Shown here: positions 5,996-9,279 of the stretch, piece by piece
How the letters are laid out: every line of letters starts with the position of its first letter
Numbering within the stretch: the first letter of the stretch is position 1
Assembly: GCA_963966275.1 (NCBI GenBank)
Contig: CAWZYQ010000152.1
Location: 1-9,279, forward strand
Direction: 5' to 3'
From: UBA10427 sp003500135
GTDB lineage: Bacteria; Bacteroidota; Bacteroidia; Cytophagales; Cyclobacteriaceae
DNA: 9,279 bases
Notes under the pieces: generated by a model
What the model saw: the letters and a program-made list of their open reading frames with translations, nothing else
Database searches by the model: none
What the model was told of the DNA's origin: nothing
Translations under genes and position numbers: made by a program

Positions 5996-7423
5996 ATGTA
6001 TATTGAACAACTCTATACCGGTTGTCTGGCAGAGGCAGCCTATTACATCGAATCAAACGGGGAAGCAGCCATTGTGGATCCATTGAGGGAAACTAAACCC
6101 TACCTCGGGTTGGCTGAAAAACGAAATGCCAAAATCAAGTATGTATTTGAGACGCATTTTCACGCCGATTTCGTATCTGGTCATATTGACCTGGCAGCTA
6201 AATCTGATGCTACTATCGTTTATGGTCCTACAGCAAAACCTGGCTACTCGGCCTATGTAGCAGAAGATGGCGAGGAGTTTTCAGTAGGAAATGCAAAGAT
6301 CAAAGTTTTGCATACACCAGGCCACACGATGGAGTCTTCAACTTTTCTTCTGATCGATGAGGAAGGTAAAGACCATGCTGTATTTACCGGCGACACTTTA
6401 TTTATCGGCGATGTGGGCCGTCCAGACCTTGCAGTAAAATCCGATCTGACCAAAGAACAATTGGCAGGATATCTTTATGATTCACTACACCGGAAAATCA
6501 TGGTACTAGATGACGATGTTGTTGTTTATCCAGGTCACGGGGCAGGTTCGCAGTGTGGAAAAAACATGAGTAAAGAAACGGTTTCTACAATAGGTCAGCA
6601 ACGCAAACTAAACTATGCCTTGCAGGATATGTCCAAAGAACAATTTGTAGATGTTGTTACTGATGGACTGAATGCACCACCGGCCTATTTCCCCGAAAAT
6701 GCAAAAATTAATAAGCAGGGCTACGAAAACATAGACGATGTGATGCAACGCAATCTGAACCCGCTTAATGTTGAGGATTTTGAAAAAGCCGTCGAAAAAG
6801 GCGCTGTCATATTAGATACCCGTGATCCTGACGATTTCGAAAAAGGTTCGGTTCCTGGATCGATCAATATTGGTTTAGGAGGACAGTTTGCCGTTTGGGT
6901 AGGTACTTTGATCAATATCCGGCAAAACCTTGTGTTGGTTACCGCACCGGGTAAAGAAGAAGAATCAGTACTCAGGCTTGCCCGTGTAGGATTTGAGCAG
7001 GTAAAAGGTTATCTGAAAGGTGGTGTGGAAGCATGGAAAGAAGCCGGAAAAGAGTGGCAAAAAATTAAATCGGTAGATCCGGAGATATCGCTTCAAATGA
7101 TAAACAACGGTGCAGAAGTATTAGATGTTCGTCGAAATACAGAAACCGAGACCGAGCATGTTGAAGGCGCCATCAATATTCCATTAATGGAGCTGGAAAA
7201 CAAGTTGGGCGAGTTGGATAAGAATAAAGAATATGTTGTACACTGCGCTGGTGGTTATCGCTCTATGATAGCTTCATCCATCATGAAATCGAATGGATTT
7301 AAAGATTTTGCCAATGTGTACGGCGGTTTTGATAAAATGAAAAATGTTGAGGGCATGTCACTGGTTGCAGGTAAATGCCCGAATCAGTTAAGACAGGAAA
7401 AACTAGAATCATTAAAAGCATAA
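5996..7423 (+). CDS. CstB-like persulfide dioxygenase with pseudo-rhodanese and rhodanese domains
   Basis: This is a 475-residue three-domain cytosolic enzyme. The N-terminal metallo-beta-lactamase fold (about 1-235) resembles ETHE1 persulfide dioxygenase. H54, H110 and D133 (in ETHFHADFVSGH, HTPGHT and FTGDTLF) fit the three Fe(II) ligands. The sixth position of the HxHxDH motif is Phe (F59), which agrees with a mononuclear iron site rather than a dizinc hydrolase. The second domain (about 255-355) is rhodanese-like but has VTAPGKEE where the catalytic cysteine belongs, so it should be inactive. The third (about 360-460) has an intact loop HCAGGYRS with C417. The order matches Staphylococcus CstB, which oxidises low-molecular-weight persulfides to sulfite and makes thiosulfate. 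It follows the regulator by 35 bp with no separate promoter seen. The fold and domains are clear; the precise persulfide substrate is inferred. Confidence 0.93.
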   Translation: MYIEQLYTGCLAEAAYYIESNGEAAIVDPLRETKPYLGLAEKRNAKIKYVFETHFHADFVSGHIDLAAKSDATIVYGPTAKPGYSAYVAEDGEEFSVGNAKIKVLHTPGHTMESSTFLLIDEEGKDHAVFTGDTLFIGDVGRPDLAVKSDLTKEQLAGYLYDSLHRKIMVLDDDVVVYPGHGAGSQCGKNMSKETVSTIGQQRKLNYALQDMSKEQFVDVVTDGLNAPPAYFPENAKINKQGYENIDDVMQRNLNPLNVEDFEKAVEKGAVILDTRDPDDFEKGSVPGSINIGLGGQFAVWVGTLINIRQNLVLVTAPGKEEESVLRLARVGFEQVKGYLKGGVEAWKEAGKEWQKIKSVDPEISLQMINNGAEVLDVRRNTETETEHVEGAINIPLMELENKLGELDKNKEYVVHCAGGYRSMIASSIMKSNGFKDFANVYGGFDKMKNVEGMSLVAGKCPNQLRQEKLESLKA

Positions 7424-7436
7424 ATTTAAAATTAAC

Positions 7437-7784
7437 ATGAGTGGAATTATGGGTTTTTTCACAAAACAAGACAAAGGATATCAGAATATCAGTAGCGGAG
7501 AGCTGGAAAAAGTAATCAGTGAGAATGGAACTGTGAACCTGATTGATGTAAGAACAGAAGCGGAACATATGAGCGGTCATATTCCCAATTCTGATAATAT
7601 CAATCTTATGAGTCCGCAATTCGCTTCCAAGCTGGATTCACTTGACAAAAACCAGACTTACTATGTGTATTGTCAAAGTGGCAACCGCAGCAAAACAGCT
7701 TGTAGCGCCATGGTCAATAAAGGATTCAAAGAGGTATATAACCTCGATATGGGTATGTTTGGCTGGACTGGTGAAATTGAATAA
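7437..7784 (+). CDS. Single-domain rhodanese, cytosolic
   Basis: This is a 115-residue sulfurtransferase made of one rhodanese domain. LIDVRTEAEHMSGHIPNS (about 35-52) is the usual N-terminal signature. The active-site loop YCQSGNRS carries C79, which should hold a persulfide during transfer between donors and acceptors such as thiosulfate or glutathione persulfide. There is no signal peptide, so it should act in the cytosol. It starts 13 bp after the dioxygenase gene and is surely co-transcribed. The stretch LDKNQTYYVYC closely resembles the equivalent stretch of the lipoprotein rhodanese further down. A second ATG at 7449 could also serve as start. The likely role is passing sulfane sulfur to or from the dioxygenase; the actual partner cannot be read from sequence. 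Confidence 0.92.
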   Translation: MSGIMGFFTKQDKGYQNISSGELEKVISENGTVNLIDVRTEAEHMSGHIPNSDNINLMSPQFASKLDSLDKNQTYYVYCQSGNRSKTACSAMVNKGFKEVYNLDMGMFGWTGEIE

Positions 7785-7822
7785 CTGATATATTCAATAT
7801 CCCGATTATTGGGTGAACAAAT

Positions 7823-7855
7823 CAATACCCAGGTAGTTTTGCTTCCTGGGTATTG
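7823..7855 (+). other. Intercistronic hairpin (11-bp perfect stem)
   Basis: CAATACCCAGG (7823-7833) pairs perfectly with CCTGGGTATTG (7845-7855) around an 11-nt loop, in the 118-bp gap between the rhodanese and the first YeeE gene, the longest gap inside the operon. The following bases (TGGTTATAAC) hold no T-run, so it is not a standard intrinsic terminator. It may slow 3' exonucleases or partly attenuate, which would separate the levels of the soluble enzymes from those of the membrane genes. Confidence 0.65.
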
Positions 7856-7902
7856 TGGTTATAACACAAATTAATAAATCAACTGAGCAAATTTGATAGA
7901 AT

Positions 7903-8457
7903 ATGGATTGGATTTTACAACCCTGGCCGTGGTATGTAGCCGGGCCTTTGATCGGTTTAACGGTTCCCCTTTTACTCATTGTGGGGAATAAATCATTTGG
8001 TGTATCTTCTTCACTCAAGCATATATGTGCCGCCTGCTTTCCGGCTGGCATCGATTTTTTCAAATACGAATGGCGCAACGAAGCCTGGAACCTTTGGTTT
8101 GTGGCTGGTATTGCGGTAGGTGGATTTATCGCTTCCGATTTTTTATCAGAAACATCAGTTGTGGATATTAGTCAATCCACCATCAGAGACCTGAAAGCTT
8201 TAGGGATGAATAGTTTTGATGCTTATGTCCCTACGGAGATCTTTTCGTGGGCATCATTGGGAAGCATTAATGGCATTTTGTTCATTGTCGTTGGTGGGTT
8301 TCTGGTCGGATTCGGCACCCGATATGCCGGCGGATGCACATCAGGCCATGCCATATTTGGTATGTCCAATTTTCAAAAAGCCAGCTTGATTGCCGTAATC
8401 GGATTTTTTATCGGAGGCCTGGTGATGACACACCTTTTATTCCCACTTATTTTTTAA
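7903..8457 (+). CDS. YeeE/YedE-family membrane protein, first half (sulfur-compound transport)
   Basis: This is a 184-residue membrane protein of the YeeE/YedE (DUF395) family, which includes TsuA-type thiosulfate transporters. Hydrophobic segments lie at about 11-30, 63-82, 121-138 and 160-182. The family signature is visible as GFGTRYAGGCTSGHAIFG, with C145 in the position of the pore cysteine thought to relay thiosulfate; C42 and C45 (HICAACFPAG) are further candidates. At this length it is about half of a full transporter and should pair with the product of the next gene, 11 bp downstream. It lies between rhodanese genes and behind a persulfide dioxygenase, so the cargo is probably thiosulfate or another sulfane-sulfur compound. 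The direction of transport is not shown. No signal peptide or ribosome binding site is apparent. Confidence 0.9.
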   Translation: MDWILQPWPWYVAGPLIGLTVPLLLIVGNKSFGVSSSLKHICAACFPAGIDFFKYEWRNEAWNLWFVAGIAVGGFIASDFLSETSVVDISQSTIRDLKALGMNSFDAYVPTEIFSWASLGSINGILFIVVGGFLVGFGTRYAGGCTSGHAIFGMSNFQKASLIAVIGFFIGGLVMTHLLFPLIF

Positions 8458-8468
8458 AACATAACACT

Positions 8469-8879
8469 ATGGGAAATTTTAAATTTTTCCTGGTTGGCAT
8501 CATTTTCGGAATTATTCTGATCAAGTCCGAAGTGGTATCCTGGTTCAGGATACAGGAGATGTTCAGATTCCAGGATTTCCATATGTATGGAATTATCGGT
8601 TTAGCGATTTTAGTTGGGGCCATTTCCATACAACTCATCAAGCGTTTTAATATTAAGACAATAGAAGGTCATTATGTCTCTATACCACCAAAGCCCATGC
8701 ATATAGGAGTGCTCATTGGCGGAATCATTTTTGGATTGGGCTGGGCGCTTACCGGCGCTTGTCCGGGGCCGATATTTGGGTTGATAGGAAGCGGCTATTA
8801 TGTTTACATTCTTGTTTTTATAAGTGCGGTGGCCGGTACCTGGAGTTATGGGCTTTTGAAGAACAAATTACCACATTAA
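8469..8879 (+). CDS. YeeE/YedE-family membrane protein, second half (DUF6691-like)
   Basis: This is a 136-residue membrane protein and the partner half of the preceding YeeE-type protein. Hydrophobic segments are at about 4-20, 38-57, 78-96 and 108-128. The key motif is GWALTGACPGP with C98, the counterpart of the GGCTSGH cysteine in the first half, so an assembled pair offers two pseudo-symmetric cysteine loops. The start at 8469 was chosen over an in-frame ATG at 8334 because the longer version overlaps the preceding coding region and adds 45 charged residues unlike the family. The new start begins with a membrane helix 11 bp after the preceding stop. The fusion of both halves into one chain in E. 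coli YeeE and its split form here are known family variants. Confidence 0.9.
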   Translation: MGNFKFFLVGIIFGIILIKSEVVSWFRIQEMFRFQDFHMYGIIGLAILVGAISIQLIKRFNIKTIEGHYVSIPPKPMHIGVLIGGIIFGLGWALTGACPGPIFGLIGSGYYVYILVFISAVAGTWSYGLLKNKLPH

Positions 8880-8889
8880 ATATTGGATC

Positions 8890-9276
8890 ATGAGAAGAAG
8901 TTTGATATTAGCATTGGCAATTTTATGCGGTTGGCCCATTTTATCTTCATGTCAGCAATCCAGCGAATGCCTTGTGGATGCGGAAGAAGTAAAGCAGGCC
9001 AATAATGATATAGTGATGTTAGATGTACGCACACCTCAGGAATTCGCCCAGGGGCACCTTGACGGGGCGATAAATATCAATGTGCTACAATCTGATTTCA
9101 CTAAAGAGGTTGAGCAACTTGATAAAAATAAAACATACTACGTCTATTGCAGGTCGGGAAGGCGGAGTGCAAATGCACAAAAGATGATGAAAAATATTGG
9201 TTTTCAGGAGGTTTGCAATGTGAAAGGAGGCGTGCTTAGGTTGGGCGCGAATGGAGTGGAGTTGGTAAAGCCTTAA
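8890..9276 (+). CDS. Rhodanese-domain lipoprotein, periplasm-facing
   Basis: This is a 128-residue lipoprotein with one rhodanese domain. Residues 1-21 form a signal peptide with lipobox LSSC (C21 lipidated). The residues after it, QQSSE, lack the acidic run seen in the BtuG-like surface lipoprotein, which argues for retention in the periplasm rather than surface display. The domain has MLDVRTPQEFAQGHLDGAIN near 43-62 and the active-site loop YCRSGRRS with C87. The C-terminal GGVLRLGANGVELVKP replaces the common GGxxAW ending. It begins 10 bp after the YeeE second-half gene and ends three bases before the window edge. It probably mobilises sulfane sulfur in the periplasm for the adjacent transporter. 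Because the sequence ends here, I cannot tell whether the operon continues. Confidence 0.9.
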   Translation: MRRSLILALAILCGWPILSSCQQSSECLVDAEEVKQANNDIVMLDVRTPQEFAQGHLDGAININVLQSDFTKEVEQLDKNKTYYVYCRSGRRSANAQKMMKNIGFQEVCNVKGGVLRLGANGVELVKP

Positions 9277-9279
9277 TTA

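Noticed and set aside
7787..7801. GATAT-N5-ATATC inverted repeat after the cytosolic rhodanese
   Set aside because: The arms are only 5 bp and AT-rich, as expected by chance in this composition, and no T-run follows.
8334..8468. Earlier in-frame ATG for the second YeeE half
   Set aside because: It overlaps the end of the first half in another frame, and the added residues are charged with no membrane character; the 8469 start fits the family.

Overview
This window most likely comes from a member of the Bacteroidota, perhaps a Cytophagia-like environmental lineage. The order is not resolved from the sequence alone. The reasons are: genes mostly lack Shine-Dalgarno sites; there is a near-perfect Bacteroidota promoter (TTTG, 19 bp, TAnnTTTG) at 5570-5600; an acidic lipoprotein export-type signal follows a lipobox cysteine; and a TonB-dependent receptor is paired with a DUF5074/BtuG-like surface lipoprotein. 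No rRNA, tRNA, IS element, CRISPR array or broken gene was seen.

Region 1 (1-1863) holds a single exported gamma-glutamyltransferase-family enzyme. It ends at a strong bidirectional hairpin terminator shared with the convergent operon. Region 2 (1899-5182, minus strand) is a vitamin B12 acquisition unit. It runs from a -7 promoter element through a cobalamin riboswitch to a BtuB-like TonB-dependent outer-membrane receptor and a BtuG-like beta-propeller lipoprotein, 16 bp apart. The riboswitch assigns the substrate: both proteins should be made when cobalamin is scarce, with the lipoprotein capturing B12 at the surface and the receptor importing it. Region 3 (5183-5630) contains a small uncharacterised minus-strand gene and the control region of the last operon.

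Region 4 (5631-9276, plus strand) is a compact sulfane-sulfur operon. It encodes an ArsR-family repressor with four cysteines, a CstB-like fusion (persulfide dioxygenase, pseudo-rhodanese, active rhodanese), a cytosolic single-domain rhodanese, two half-size YeeE/YedE membrane proteins and a rhodanese lipoprotein. A perfect 16-bp palindrome lies between the -33 and -7 promoter elements, which suggests repression by the ArsR protein. I infer a sulfur-handling chain across the envelope: the periplasmic rhodanese mobilises sulfane sulfur, the YeeE pair carries thiosulfate or sulfane sulfur inward, the cytosolic rhodanese relays it, and the dioxygenase oxidises persulfide to sulfite. No sulfide:quinone reductase is visible, but the operon runs to the end of the window and may continue.

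The most interesting items are the arrangement of the sulfur operon with its operator-promoter, and the riboswitch-controlled btuB-btuG pair.
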